Part shown: positions 17,863 to 26,361 of the stretch, piece by piece
Numbering within the stretch: the first letter of the stretch is position 1
Layout of the letters: each line of letters opens with the position of its first letter
Assembly: GCF_000429085.1 (NCBI RefSeq)
Contig: NZ_AUBE01000024.1
Location: 38,904-102,903 of the forward strand
From: Streptomyces flavidovirens DSM 40150
Lineage (GTDB): Bacteria > Actinomycetota > Actinomycetes > Streptomycetales > Streptomycetaceae
DNA: 64,000 nucleotides
Direction of reading: 5' to 3'
The notes under the pieces: model-generated
What the model was told of the DNA's origin: nothing
What the model saw: the letters and a program-made list of their open reading frames with translations, nothing else
The model's database searches: none
Program-made: the position numbers and the translations under genes

Positions 17863-18583
17863 CGGTACCCGCCTTCCGCCGCCCGACCCGCTTCGCGACA
17901 GGTCCGTACGCCGCCCCGCCGAAGATCAGGACCACACCGGCCCCCACCGCGGCCAGCACGGGAACGATCGGTCCGGGCTCGGAAACGCCGCCCGGCAGCG
18001 CCTCGAAACTGTCCGGCCGGTCGAGGGTCCCGCCCCACGGCCAGGCGACCGCGTCGACGCGCGCGTCCACCTTGCCCACCGGGACCGTTCCCTTCGCGGC
18101 GTCCTCGATGTGCCCGCGTGAGTCCACCGACGTACGCCGCTCGTCACCCAGCAGGAAGAGATGCCCGTCGGGCACCTCGGAGGTGAAAGGAGTGGTCGAC
18201 GCCGGCTCCCCGCCCGCCAGATAGGGCTCGTCCAGGGGCTTGCCGTTCAGGGTCAGCCGGCCGTCCTCGCCGCAGCAGGCGACCTTGTCGCCGCCGACTG
18301 CGACCACGCGCTTGACCATCGGCAGATCGCCCCACACGGAGTCCGTGAAGATCACTACGTCTCCGCGCCGCACCTCGCCGCCGTCTATTCGCTGCGCGAG
18401 GACCCGTTCCCCCGCCTTGATCGAGGGGGTCATCGAATCGGTCGGCACCGTGTACGGCTTGTACTGCACCGCTCCCCAGGCGAAGCCGCCGAGGAAGAGC
18501 ACACAGCCGACGGCCACGGCCAGCCCGGACAACGCGTTGCCGAGCCGGCCGTGGCCGCCTTCTGTACGTCCTGTTCCGCTCAT
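17852..18583 (-). CDS. sipZ: Type I signal peptidase (fourth of four)
   Basis: This 243-residue S26 peptidase cleaves signal peptides at the outer membrane face. An N-terminal membrane segment (LSGLAVAVGCVLFLGGFAWG) precedes box B with the catalytic Ser (VPTDSMTPSI), and the catalytic Lys is in MVKRVVAVGGD; GDERRTSVDSR is box E. A C-terminal hydrophobic segment (VPVLAAVGAGVVLIFGGAA) anchors it a second time. The name is assigned by position only, from the sipW-X-Y-Z order known in S. lividans/coelicolor. Confidence 0.92.
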   Translation of the reverse strand: MSGTGRTEGGHGRLGNALSGLAVAVGCVLFLGGFAWGAVQYKPYTVPTDSMTPSIKAGERVLAQRIDGGEVRRGDVVIFTDSVWGDLPMVKRVVAVGGDKVACCGEDGRLTLNGKPLDEPYLAGGEPASTTPFTSEVPDGHLFLLGDERRTSVDSRGHIEDAAKGTVPVGKVDARVDAVAWPWGGTLDRPDSFEALPGGVSEPGPIVPVLAAVGAGVVLIFGGAAYGPVAKRVGRRKAGTGGR

Positions 18584-18633
18584 CGCAGCGCTCCCCACCT
18601 CGGGAATCGAAAATCGCTGATCCGAGCGGCACC

Positions 18634-19554
18634 CTACCCGGCGGTACGCCCGCCGGTCAGCCTCCGCCTGCGCCACAGCACCAGCGGCACCGCCCCCGCG
18701 AGCCCCAGCGCACCGGGCGCAGCCGACATCGCGACGCCCGCGGCACTGAGCCCCTGCTGGTCGAAGGTGCCGGGGACCGACAGCATGGACCAGCGGTTGA
18801 CGGGCCACGCCACCACGATGGCGCGCCCGACGACCTCGTCGTTCGCGACCGTGCCGTTGCCCGGCAGCTCCTGGTGGTAACGCGAGTCCAGCGAGTTCTG
18901 GCGGTGGTCGCCCATCACCCAGATCCGGCCCTCCGGCACCTTGAGCGGCCCGAAAGGCTCGTCGTTGCACGGGGTGTCACCGGGGAAGATGTACGACTTC
19001 TCGTCGAGCGACTTCCCGTTGACCTTGACCGGCCCGTTCTTCTTGCACTCGACCGAGTCCCCGCCGACCGCGATGACCCGCTTGATCAGGTCTTTCTCCT
19101 CAGCGGACGGCATCAGGCCGATGAAGCTGAGGAACTTCTGTACGACGTTCGGTTCCGGCGCCGCGGTGTTCTCCAGCCAGCCGCCCGGGTCGTGGAACAC
19201 CACGACCTCGCCGCGCTCCGGCTCGGAGCCGAACCACGGTGTCAGCTTGTCGACCAGCACCCGGTCGCCCCGCTGCAGGGTGTTCTGCATCGAGTCCGAG
19301 GGGATCGAGAACGCCTGCACCAGGAAGGTCTTGATCAGCAGCGCGAGCATGAGCGCGATGATGATCAGCAGCGGCAGCTCCTTCCAGAACGAGCGCGGCT
19401 TCTTCGGCCCCACACTGTCCCCACTGCTGCTGTCGCTGTTGTCGCTGCTGGTCGGGTCTTCGCCCCGTACGTCATCGCTCACGGTTGCGGGTGACTCCGG
19501 TCGTTCCTCGGGCTCGTCGCGTTCGGATCGTGCGCCGACCGCCAAATCCCCCAC
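18634..19554 (-). CDS. sipY: Type I signal peptidase (third of four)
   Basis: This 306-residue signal peptidase has an acidic, Ser/Asp-rich cytoplasmic N-terminus, a membrane segment (ELPLLIIIALMLALLIKTFLV), catalytic Ser in IPSDSMQNTL, catalytic Lys in LIKRVIAVGGD, box E GDHRQNSLDSR, and a C-terminal hydrophobic anchor. GTG at 19554 is chosen because GAGGAG lies five bases upstream; it overlaps the preceding sip gene by 83 bases. GTG at 19482 would overlap by only 11 but has poorer signals. Symbol assigned by order. Confidence 0.9.
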   Translation of the reverse strand: MGDLAVGARSERDEPEERPESPATVSDDVRGEDPTSSDNSDSSSGDSVGPKKPRSFWKELPLLIIIALMLALLIKTFLVQAFSIPSDSMQNTLQRGDRVLVDKLTPWFGSEPERGEVVVFHDPGGWLENTAAPEPNVVQKFLSFIGLMPSAEEKDLIKRVIAVGGDSVECKKNGPVKVNGKSLDEKSYIFPGDTPCNDEPFGPLKVPEGRIWVMGDHRQNSLDSRYHQELPGNGTVANDEVVGRAIVVAWPVNRWSMLSVPGTFDQQGLSAAGVAMSAAPGALGLAGAVPLVLWRRRRLTGGRTAG

Positions 19555-20521
19555 ATCCACTCCTCACTCCGTTCCACCGCCCGCGCCATACCTGACGCAG
19601 GCCCACCACTCCCATAACGAGCGGGAGTTCCGCAGGGGTCGGGAGCAGGATCACCGCGTTCGGATCCTGGGACGACACCCTATTCGACGGCCCGGCCGCC
19701 GAGGTCGCCCCGGCGCGCGGGTCAGGGACGCCCGCGTACGTCTCGGGCTCCTCCAGCTTCCGCCAGTGGCTGAAGGGCCACGCGATGAGGACGGCCTGCC
19801 CGACGACCTCCTCCTCCCCGACCGTTCCCTCGAACTTCTCGTCCAGGTGGAAGCGGGAATCGGCGGAATCCGACCGGTGGTCCCCCATCACGAACAACCG
19901 CCCGGCGGGCACCTTCACATCGAACTCCAGCTCGGAGGGCCGGTCGCCCGGATTCAGATACGGCTCCGCGAGCGGTACGCCGTTGACGGTGACACGTCCG
20001 TCCTTGTCGCAGCACTTGACGGTGTCCCCGCCCACCGCGACCACCCGCTTGATCAGGTCCTGTTCGTCCTCGGACGGCAGCAGTCCGATGAAGGTCAGGG
20101 CTCCCTTGATCTGCTTGACGCCCACCGGGTCGTCCTCGATCTCGGTCTTCTCCTCCTGCAGCCAGCCGCCCGGGTCCTTGAAGACCACGACGTCGCCGCG
20201 CTCCGGCTTCGAGCCGAACCACGGCGTGAGCTTGTCGACCAGCACCCGGTCGCCGATCCGGATCGTCTGCTCCATCGAGCCCGACGGGATCACGAAGGCC
20301 TGCACCAGGAAAGTCTTGAGTACGAGCGCGATGAGCAGCGCCACCGTTATCAGGATCGGTATCTCCTTGACGACCGATCTCTGCCGCCGGCGCTTCACCC
20401 GCTTCGCCAGCTTCCGCCGGTCCGCCCTGCCCGGCAGCGCGGGCCCGCTCGTCGGCCGCGTACCCGTGGGCAGCCGGGTGTCCGCACGGTGGCTCGCCCG
20501 TGCCCGCCCGCGGTTACCCAT
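19472..20521 (-). CDS. sipX: Type I signal peptidase (second of four)
   Basis: This is the longest of the four at 349 residues. A very basic N-terminus (RRKLAKRVKRRRQRS) is followed by a membrane segment (EIPILITVALLIALVLKTFLV), catalytic Ser in IPSGSMEQT, Lys in LIKRVVAVGGD and box E GDHRSDSADSR. The C-terminus has a weak second hydrophobic stretch (ELPLVMGVVGL) and a basic tail that extends into the next gene. ATG at 20521 overlaps the preceding sip stop by 8 bases. Symbol by order only. Confidence 0.9.
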   Translation of the reverse strand: MGNRGRARASHRADTRLPTGTRPTSGPALPGRADRRKLAKRVKRRRQRSVVKEIPILITVALLIALVLKTFLVQAFVIPSGSMEQTIRIGDRVLVDKLTPWFGSKPERGDVVVFKDPGGWLQEEKTEIEDDPVGVKQIKGALTFIGLLPSEDEQDLIKRVVAVGGDTVKCCDKDGRVTVNGVPLAEPYLNPGDRPSELEFDVKVPAGRLFVMGDHRSDSADSRFHLDEKFEGTVGEEEVVGQAVLIAWPFSHWRKLEEPETYAGVPDPRAGATSAAGPSNRVSSQDPNAVILLPTPAELPLVMGVVGLRQVWRGRWNGVRSGCGGFGGRRTIRTRRARGTTGVTRNRER

Positions 20522-21308
20522 GGGACCCGGCCGGCCCCGGCGCCGTGACGCGCGTACTGTGCTGCGCCGGGGGCCCGCCCCCGGATCCGTGGCCGCCGGA
20601 CTCGTTCAGCGAGGACCAGCGGCCCACCGGCCAGCCGATCCAGTCCGCCCGCCCCACGACCTTCTCGACGGGCACCATGCCCCCGCCCGGCTCACCCAGA
20701 TGGTCGCGGGAGTCGCGCGAGCGCGATCTGTGGTCACCCATGACCCACAGCGTGCTCTGCGGTACGACGATGTCGAACGGGACCCGCGACGGGGCGTCGC
20801 CCGGGTACAGGTACTTCTCGTCCACCGGCCGGCCGTTCACCTCGACCCTCCCCCGCTTGTCGCAGCACACGACCCGGTCGCCCCCCACGCCCACCACGCG
20901 CTTGATGTAGTCGGTCTCGGCGGGCTCGGCCAGTCCCACAGCCGCGGCCGCCCACCGCAGCAGCCCGGTGACCGGGTTCCCGGCGGGCTCCTCGCGTACG
21001 AAGGACCCGGTGCCGTCGAAGACGACCACATCACCGCGCTGCGGTACGGACCCGAAACGGTACGCCAACTTGTTGACGAGCACCCGGTCCCCGATCTCCA
21101 GGGTGGGCTGCATCGAGCCGCTGGGGATGAGGAAGGGCTGCATGACGAAGGTGCTGAACAGCAGCAGAAAAGCCGCGCACGCGGCGCCGAGCAGAGCCGG
21201 CCGGCGCCACGGAGCTTCGAGAAAACGCGCGGAGCGCGACCCCTCCTCGTCCCCTGATCGCGGGGTCGGGGAGCGGTCGCGCTCCGTGTCGTGTGCTTCG
21301 GTGTCCAT
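20514..21308 (-). CDS. sipW: Type I signal peptidase (first of four)
   Basis: This 264-residue signal peptidase has a membrane segment (PALLGAACAAFLLLFSTFVM), catalytic Ser in IPSGSMQPTL, Lys in YIKRVVGVGGD, and box E GDHRSRSRDSR. It lacks an obvious C-terminal anchor; the end is Gly/Ser/Pro-rich. First gene of the four-gene signal peptidase run, 45 bases after rplS. Symbol by order only. Confidence 0.9.
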   Translation of the reverse strand: MDTEAHDTERDRSPTPRSGDEEGSRSARFLEAPWRRPALLGAACAAFLLLFSTFVMQPFLIPSGSMQPTLEIGDRVLVNKLAYRFGSVPQRGDVVVFDGTGSFVREEPAGNPVTGLLRWAAAAVGLAEPAETDYIKRVVGVGGDRVVCCDKRGRVEVNGRPVDEKYLYPGDAPSRVPFDIVVPQSTLWVMGDHRSRSRDSRDHLGEPGGGMVPVEKVVGRADWIGWPVGRWSSLNESGGHGSGGGPPAQHSTRVTAPGPAGSHG

Positions 21309-21353
21309 CGGGACGTGAGCCTATCCGGCCGGTCCCGGGCGCCGAATGCGCGA

Positions 21354-21704
21354 TCAGCGGTCGCGCTTCTCCTTGATCTTCGCGGCCTTGCCGCGCAGCT
21401 CACGGAGGAAGTACAGCTTCGCGCGGCGGACGTCACCGCGGGAGATGAGCTCGATCTTCTCGAAGATCGGGCTGTGCACCGGGAAGGTACGCTCGACGCC
21501 GACGGAGAAGGAGACCTTGCGGACCGTGAAGGTCTCGCGGACGCCCGAACCCTGGCGGCGGATGACTACGCCCTTGAACTGCTGCACACGCGTGCGGTTG
21601 CCCTCGATGACGCGAACGTGGACGTTCACGGTGTCACCGGGACGGAACGCGGGAAGGTCGGTACGCAGCGATGCGGAGTCGACGGAGTCGAGAAGGCTGG
21701 ACAT
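21354..21704 (-). CDS. rplS: 50S ribosomal protein L19
   Basis: This 116-residue L19 sits at the 30S-50S interface. LPAFRPGDTVNVHVRV, RVQQFKGVVI, GVERTFPVHSP and the basic C-terminus (AKLYFLRELRGKAAKIKEK) match the family. ATG at 21704 matches the normal start MSSLLDSVDSASLR. It ends the rpsP-khpA-rimM-trmD-rplS block and is followed by the sip operon. Confidence 0.97.
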   Translation of the reverse strand: MSSLLDSVDSASLRTDLPAFRPGDTVNVHVRVIEGNRTRVQQFKGVVIRRQGSGVRETFTVRKVSFSVGVERTFPVHSPIFEKIELISRGDVRRAKLYFLRELRGKAAKIKEKRDR

Positions 21705-21835
21705 GTGAGTCTGCTTCCTCGCCGATGCCACAGGTCATCGACGGAATTCGATAAGAGAGTTTCTGGGCGCTGTCCGCGTCGGGCGGGCGTCGTTCCCCCT
21801 GCGGCAGGGGCGCACGCCGGACGTACAGCAGCGGC

Positions 21836-22657
21836 CTATTCTTCCACGGCCTCGGGGTTACGCCCAAATCGGCCGTCGGGGCCGGGCCGCCAGCCGAGGA
21901 TGCTCAGCATCTCACGGTCCTTCTTGTCGAAGGCCTTGGGGTCGCAGCGTTCGATGAGGTCCGGCCGGTTGGCGGCCGTACGCCGCAGCGCCTCGTCCCG
22001 CCGCCACCGGGCGATCTTCCCGTGGTGGCCGCTGAGGAGCACCTCCGGGATGCCCCGGTGCCGCCACTCGGGCGGCTTGGTGTAGACGGGGCCTTCGAGC
22101 AGGTTGGCCATCGCGCCGGGCGCGAAGGAGTCGTCGCGGTGCGATTCGGCGTTGCCGAGCACTCCGGGCAACAGCCGGGCCACCGCCTCGGTGATCACCA
22201 GTACGGCAGCCTCGCCGCCCGCGAGGACGTAGTCCCCGATGGACACCTCGTACACCGGCATGCGGGTGGCGTACTCGTCGATGACGCGGCGGTCGATGCC
22301 CTCGTAGCGCGCGGGCGTGAAGACCAGCCAGGGCCGCTCGGACAGCTCGACGGCGAGTTCCTGGGTGAAGGGGCGGCCGCTGGGTGTGGGCACGACCAGC
22401 ACCGGGCCGTGCGCCCCGCTCTCGTAACCGTCCGCCAGAGCCTCGTCGAGGGCCTCGCCCCAGGGCTCGGTCTTCATGACCATGCCGGGGCCGCCGCCGT
22501 AAGGAGTGTCGTCGACCGTGTTGTGGCGGTCGTACGTCCAGTCCCTGAGGTCATGCACGTGTACGCCGAGCTGCCCGCGCGCCCTGGCCTTGCCGACGAG
22601 CGAGACGTTCAGCGGCTCCAGGTACTCGGGGAAGATCGTGACGACGTCGAGTCGCAT
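21836..22657 (-). CDS. trmD: tRNA (guanine37-N1)-methyltransferase TrmD
   Basis: This 273-residue SPOUT methyltransferase makes m1G37, which prevents +1 frameshifting. The trefoil-knot motifs are visible: DDTPYGGGPGMVMK, YEGIDRR and SIGDYVLAGGEAA. ATG overlaps the rimM stop as TGATG, so the two are coupled. It uses SAM and acts in the cytoplasm. Confidence 0.97.
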   Translation of the reverse strand: MRLDVVTIFPEYLEPLNVSLVGKARARGQLGVHVHDLRDWTYDRHNTVDDTPYGGGPGMVMKTEPWGEALDEALADGYESGAHGPVLVVPTPSGRPFTQELAVELSERPWLVFTPARYEGIDRRVIDEYATRMPVYEVSIGDYVLAGGEAAVLVITEAVARLLPGVLGNAESHRDDSFAPGAMANLLEGPVYTKPPEWRHRGIPEVLLSGHHGKIARWRRDEALRRTAANRPDLIERCDPKAFDKKDREMLSILGWRPGPDGRFGRNPEAVEE

Positions 22658-23220
22658 CAGTCTTCGCCCTGAGTGGGTGCTTCGTCCCGGCTGGACGCGA
22701 CCACGGCCTGGCTGTCGTCGATCAGACCGGGCGGCGGGGTGATGACCGCGCGCTGCTCCTCCAGGTCGATCTCGGTGACGATCTCCTCGACGAAGGGGAT
22801 CATCACCTCGCTGCCGTCGGGGCGCTTCACGATGAACAGGTCCTGCGAGGGCAGGTGGGTGATCTCGGTGATCCGGCCGATTTCGGTGCCGTCGGCGAGG
22901 ACGACGTCAAGGTCCATGAGCTGGTGGTCGTAGAACTCCTCCGGGTCCTCCGGAGTCGCCGCCGGGTCGACCTCGGCGATGAGGAGGGTGTTGCGCAGCG
23001 CCTCGGCGGCCGTGCGGTCCTTGACGCCCGCGAAGCGCAGCAGCAGCCGGCCGCTGTGCACCCGGCCGGTCTCGACGGTCAGCGGCCCGACGGAGGCCGG
23101 GTCCGTGGCGAGTACGGCGCCGGGCCCGAGCCGCAGCTCCGGCTCGTCCGTACGCACCTCTACCGTGACCTCGCCCTTGATCCCGTGGGCGCGACCGATC
23201 CGCGCGACTACGAGCTGCAC
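22657..23220 (-). CDS. rimM: Ribosome maturation factor RimM
   Basis: This 187-residue 16S rRNA processing factor has an N-terminal RimM beta-barrel (VVARIGRAHGIKGEVTVEV) and a C-terminal PRC-barrel (YDHQLMDLDVVLADGTEIGRI, then VKRPDGSEVMIPFVEEIV). GTG at 23220 with AGGAGA upstream. It helps assemble the 30S head around S19 and is coupled to trmD. Confidence 0.96.
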   Translation of the reverse strand: MQLVVARIGRAHGIKGEVTVEVRTDEPELRLGPGAVLATDPASVGPLTVETGRVHSGRLLLRFAGVKDRTAAEALRNTLLIAEVDPAATPEDPEEFYDHQLMDLDVVLADGTEIGRITEITHLPSQDLFIVKRPDGSEVMIPFVEEIVTEIDLEEQRAVITPPPGLIDDSQAVVASSRDEAPTQGED

Positions 23221-23246
23221 TTGATGTTTCTCCTGTCTTACGACTA

Positions 23247-23282
23247 CGGGCCGGGAAGGGCTCGTGAGCCCTTCCCGGCCCG
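23247..23282 (-). terminator. Strong hairpin between khpA and rimM
   Basis: A perfect inverted repeat of about seventeen pairs (GGGCCGGGAAGGG and its complement) with a tight loop fills the 96-base gap between the two genes. It is followed on the minus strand by TCGTAAGACAGGAG, the rimM ribosome site, with no T-run. It probably tunes downstream expression or protects the 3' end of rpsP-khpA mRNA. Confidence 0.7.
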
Positions 23283-23316
23283 AGCCGGCGTATCTAGGTA
23301 AAAACGGCCAACTTGT

Positions 23317-23556
23317 TCAGCGGACCTGGTCCACGTCGACGAGGTCGACACGGATACCACGGCCGCCGATGGCGCCCACGACCGTACGCAGAGCGCGAGC
23401 GGTGCGGCCGTTGCGGCCGATCACCTTGCCGAGGTCGTCCGGGTGAACCCGGACCTCCAGCACGCGTCCGCGGCGCAGGTTGCGCGAGGCGACCTGCACA
23501 TCGTCGGGGTTGTCGACAATGCCCTTCACGAGGTGCTCAAGAGCCTCCTCGAGCAT
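23317..23556 (-). CDS. khpA: KH-domain RNA-binding protein KhpA
   Basis: This 79-residue protein is almost entirely one KH domain; VHPDDLGKVIGRNGRTARALRTVV contains the GxxG loop (IGRNGR) that grips single-stranded RNA. It starts 2 bases after the rpsP stop. KhpA pairs with KhpB in Firmicutes to regulate cell-division mRNAs; in Streptomyces the role is not established. Confidence 0.94.
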   Translation of the reverse strand: MLEEALEHLVKGIVDNPDDVQVASRNLRRGRVLEVRVHPDDLGKVIGRNGRTARALRTVVGAIGGRGIRVDLVDVDQVR

Positions 23557-23558
23557 GC

Positions 23559-24005
23559 TCAGGCCTCGGTCGACTCAGCGGACTCAGCCGCAGGAGCCTC
23601 GTCAGCCTTCTTGTCGGCCTTCTTCGCCTTCGGGGTGATCGCCTCGCCCTTGGACTCGTCGCCACCCTCAAGGCCCTTGGCGAACGCGTCGAACGCGGCA
23701 CGCTTGTCGGCCTTGGGCTCCGGCTGCAGCAGCGGCGCCGGGGCGGGAAGGCCCTTGTGCGCCTGCCAGTCACCGGTGAGCTTCAGGATGGCCATGACCG
23801 GCTCGGTCGGCTGGGCGCCGACGGACAGCCAGTACTGGGCACGCTCCGAGTTGACCTCGATGCGCGACGGGTTCTGCACCGGGTGGTACAGACCGATCTC
23901 CTCGATGGCCCGGCCGTCACGGCGGGTACGGGAGTCGGCGACGACGATGCGGTAGTGAGGCGAACGGATCTTGCCCAGACGCTTCAGCTTGATCTTGACT
24001 GCCAC
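23559..24005 (-). CDS. rpsP: 30S ribosomal protein S16
   Basis: This 148-residue S16 has the canonical core MAVKIKLKRLGKIRSPHYRIVVADSRTRRDGR (written here in parts: KIKLKRLGK, PHYRIVVADSR) and an Ala/Lys/Glu-rich C-terminal tail of about 60 residues, usual in Streptomyces. First gene of the rpsP-khpA-rimM-trmD-rplS transcription unit; ATG preceded by AGGAGACACCACTCC. Confidence 0.96.
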   Translation of the reverse strand: MAVKIKLKRLGKIRSPHYRIVVADSRTRRDGRAIEEIGLYHPVQNPSRIEVNSERAQYWLSVGAQPTEPVMAILKLTGDWQAHKGLPAPAPLLQPEPKADKRAAFDAFAKGLEGGDESKGEAITPKAKKADKKADEAPAAESAESTEA

Positions 24006-24143
24006 TGGAGTGGTGTCTCCTGGTCTATGACGTGGTTGGGCACAACGAAGATGCCACGTGGGGTTGCGGTACTCGGGTGCCCGATGGACGCGTCAGCCGG
24101 AGGCGAGAGGGTTCCTGTGCGGCTGTCGAGTACAGCTAGCCAT

Positions 24144-24165
24144 TGTGCCACACACCTGTGGCACA
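24144..24165 (-). terminator. Small perfect stem-loop upstream of rpsP / downstream of the SprT-like gene
   Basis: TGTGCCACA pairs with TGTGGCACA around a four-base loop. It is 70 bases beyond the SprT-like stop on the same strand and about 140 bases before rpsP. It may terminate the former; the rpsP promoter should lie between it and 24006. The rest of the 228-base gap shows only a CCGGCCGG-type palindrome near 24190. Confidence 0.5.
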
Positions 24166-24233
24166 GACATCACCCGCCCAGCACCCGGCCGGCCCGGCCG
24201 GCGCGGGCGTTGAGTGGCGTCAGCAAAAGGCGG

Positions 24234-24827
24234 TCAGCTCGCTGCGGCCACCACTTCCGGGATACGGAACGGTTTTCCGCAGCCACCGCACACGATCGGG
24301 GCCTGGGCCAGGACCGAAGGCACGACGCGGACGTTGCGCCCGCAGTCGCAGACGGCCTTGACCCGCACCCCGCCGCCGGACGAGCCGTGCCGGGCGGCGG
24401 GCCCGCGGAAGGAGCGCTTGGTGTCCGACGTGGTCGCGACCGTGTGCGCCTTGAGGGCGCGCTGGAGCCGCTCGATCGTCGGCCGGTAGCGCCGCCTCGC
24501 CTCGGGGTTGAGCGAGACCAGCGAGAATCCGCTGCTGGGGTGCGGCTCCTCGGGGTGGTCGAGGCCCATCTCCTCGGCGATCGCGAGGAATCTGCGGTTG
24601 TGGTAGCGGCCGGCGCGCGAGGTGTCACGAACGCCGCGGGCGGCGGCGATGCCGTGGACTGCCTCGTGCAGCAGTCGTTCGAAGGAGAGCTCGGCGCCAC
24701 AGGCGGACGAGGACTCTCCGATCAGGGATTCGGGCGCGGCTAGGTCTGGCAGCTCGGGGTGGTACCGCTGAATGTCGGCCCACGCCTGCGCCAGCTCTGC
24801 GGCGAGAACAGGTGGTGTCGTGCTCAC
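24234..24827 (-). CDS. SprT-like putative zinc metallopeptidase with C-terminal zinc ribbon
   Basis: This 197-residue protein has an HExxH motif (LLHEAVHGIAAARG, His54-Glu55-His58) followed by a downstream His in DTSRAGRYHNRRF, the arrangement of SprT/Spartan-like metallopeptidases. The C-terminal CDCGRNVRVVP and CGGCGKPF form a four-Cys zinc ribbon. GTG start at 24827. The family role is unproven in bacteria; Spartan proteins cut DNA-protein crosslinks in eukaryotes. It is divergent from the methyltransferase gene across a 533-base gap. Confidence 0.8.
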   Translation of the reverse strand: MSTTPPVLAAELAQAWADIQRYHPELPDLAAPESLIGESSSACGAELSFERLLHEAVHGIAAARGVRDTSRAGRYHNRRFLAIAEEMGLDHPEEPHPSSGFSLVSLNPEARRRYRPTIERLQRALKAHTVATTSDTKRSFRGPAARHGSSGGGVRVKAVCDCGRNVRVVPSVLAQAPIVCGGCGKPFRIPEVVAAAS

Positions 24828-25360
24828 GTCGTGACAACGAGCCGGGGTGCCCCGGTGTTCCTATTCCGGGGCATCCCAAATAATTTGCACGTACCAGTCA
24901 GTTGCCATTGATGCGTCCTGACGAGGGCGGGTGCGCTGATCTGCGGAGGACCCGCCCAGCGGCCATCATCTAGGGGCGTACCCACGCGTACGCTCCGGCG
25001 CGTACGAAAAGACCGCACGCCGGGGCATCGGCGCCCTCCGGGGGCGCGAGTTGGCACCCGGGCGCCGACGGGCGCTCCCATGGGGCAAAGGCCCGGACGG
25101 CGACAGTACCTGGAGCACACCACCGGGCGGGCACCGCCCCGTCCGGCGATGACCAGACACGTACGGTCGCGTTTCCTCGCGTGGCGCGATCCGCCCGGCG
25201 ACGGCACTCTGGAACCTGGATCCGCTCCGGCGCGGGGGCGCACGGCAGGGGCACGCAAGCATTGCCTTACGACCCCTGGACTTGATGCCGGATGCGGAGT
25301 TCCCTGGCTACGGGGAGTACAGGCGCACGCACACGGGGGAACGTCCATCAAGGACACGCA
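24828..25360. other. 533-base divergent intergenic region
   Basis: This gap separates the SprT-like gene (minus) from the methyltransferase gene (plus). A GCCCCGG/CCGGGGC stem-loop lies at about 24851-24874, and an AT-rich patch (AATAATTTGCAC, 24881-24892) could belong to a promoter on either strand. Repeated CGCGTACG-type strings occur at 24976-25005. I see no convincing gene or RNA in it. Confidence 0.5.
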
Positions 25361-26278
25361 ATGACCTCTCGGCGGATTGGGGCGCTTTCCATGACACCTA
25401 CGCTCGTCCGGCACCACCGGCACGATCCGAACACAGCCTCAGCGCCGGCGACCGGCGCGGGCGCGCGCGCCCGCGACTGGGCCGAGATCCAGGAACGGAT
25501 GCTGGTCCCGCTCTACGAAGCGGCGTACGAGCGGCTTGAGGTGGGCCCCGCCACCCGGCTGCTCGGCCTCGGCTGCGGCTCGGGACTCGCCCTGCTGATC
25601 GCCGCATCGCGAGGCGCGCAGGTGACAGGCGTCGAAGCCGATCCCGAGCGGGTCGCACTGGCCCGCGAGCGTCTGCTGGCGGACGCGTCGCCGCGGAGCG
25701 GGAGCAGCACCGAGGACACCCCGGACCAGCCCACGCGCCTGTACGAGGGCGCCTCGGCGAAGGTCTGCGACGGCTCCGCCCCGGCGTACAACCTCGTCAC
25801 CGCCTTCGAACCGCTCGGTTGTGCGTCCGGCGATTCCGAGGGGCTCGCCGTGGCGCTCGAAAGCGCGATACCCCTCGCCGAGCGCGGCAGTGAAGTGGTG
25901 CTCGCGGGCTGGGGTCCGCCCGAGCGCTGCGCGACCTCCGCGGTGCTGCGGGTCGCTTCCCGGCTGACCGAGACGCTGCGCGCCACCGGCGGCCGGGGCT
26001 GGCGTCCCGCGCTGAGGGACGACCTGGAGGACGTGGCCTCGCGGGCCGGGCTGAAGCCGGACGGCTCGGGCCGGGTCGCGTGCCCCTTCGGTTACGCCGA
26101 CATGGACAGCGCCGTACGCGGCCTGCTGTCGACCGGGCTCTTCGACGCGGCCGTACGGGCGACGGATCCGGCGCAGGTCGAGAAGGAGCTCACCGAGGCG
26201 CTCCACCCCCATGTGCGGGGGGACGGAACGGTCTGGATGTCTAACGTCTTCCGCTATCTGATCGCCCGTACGCCATGA
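25361..26278 (+). CDS. SAM-dependent methyltransferase-like protein
   Basis: This protein of about 305 residues has a class I methyltransferase motif I (LLGLGCGSGLALLIAASRG, then VTGVEADPERVALARERL as motif II) near residues 55-100. Beyond the AdoMet fold the sequence is loosely conserved and no substrate is evident. ATG at 25361 has AAGGA nine bases upstream; ATG at 25391 is the alternative. In other streptomycetes a similar gene lies beside ffh. It converges on ffh across a strong hairpin. Confidence 0.8.
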   Translation: MTSRRIGALSMTPTLVRHHRHDPNTASAPATGAGARARDWAEIQERMLVPLYEAAYERLEVGPATRLLGLGCGSGLALLIAASRGAQVTGVEADPERVALARERLLADASPRSGSSTEDTPDQPTRLYEGASAKVCDGSAPAYNLVTAFEPLGCASGDSEGLAVALESAIPLAERGSEVVLAGWGPPERCATSAVLRVASRLTETLRATGGRGWRPALRDDLEDVASRAGLKPDGSGRVACPFGYADMDSAVRGLLSTGLFDAAVRATDPAQVEKELTEALHPHVRGDGTVWMSNVFRYLIARTP

Positions 26279-26281
26279 GCG

Positions 26282-26324
26282 GCTGTGGGCGGCCCCCTCC
26301 GGCACGGAAGGGGCCGCCCACAGC
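26282..26324. terminator. Bidirectional terminator between methyltransferase gene and ffh
   Basis: A perfect 15-pair stem (26282-26296 with 26310-26324) is extended inward by a further CTCCG/CGGAA pairing. It lies between two convergent genes, immediately after the plus-strand stop and 38 bases from the ffh stop. No T-run, as is usual in Streptomyces. Confidence 0.85.
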
Positions 26325-26361
26325 GCGGTGTACGTACGGCAGGGCGTCAGCCCATGAGCTG

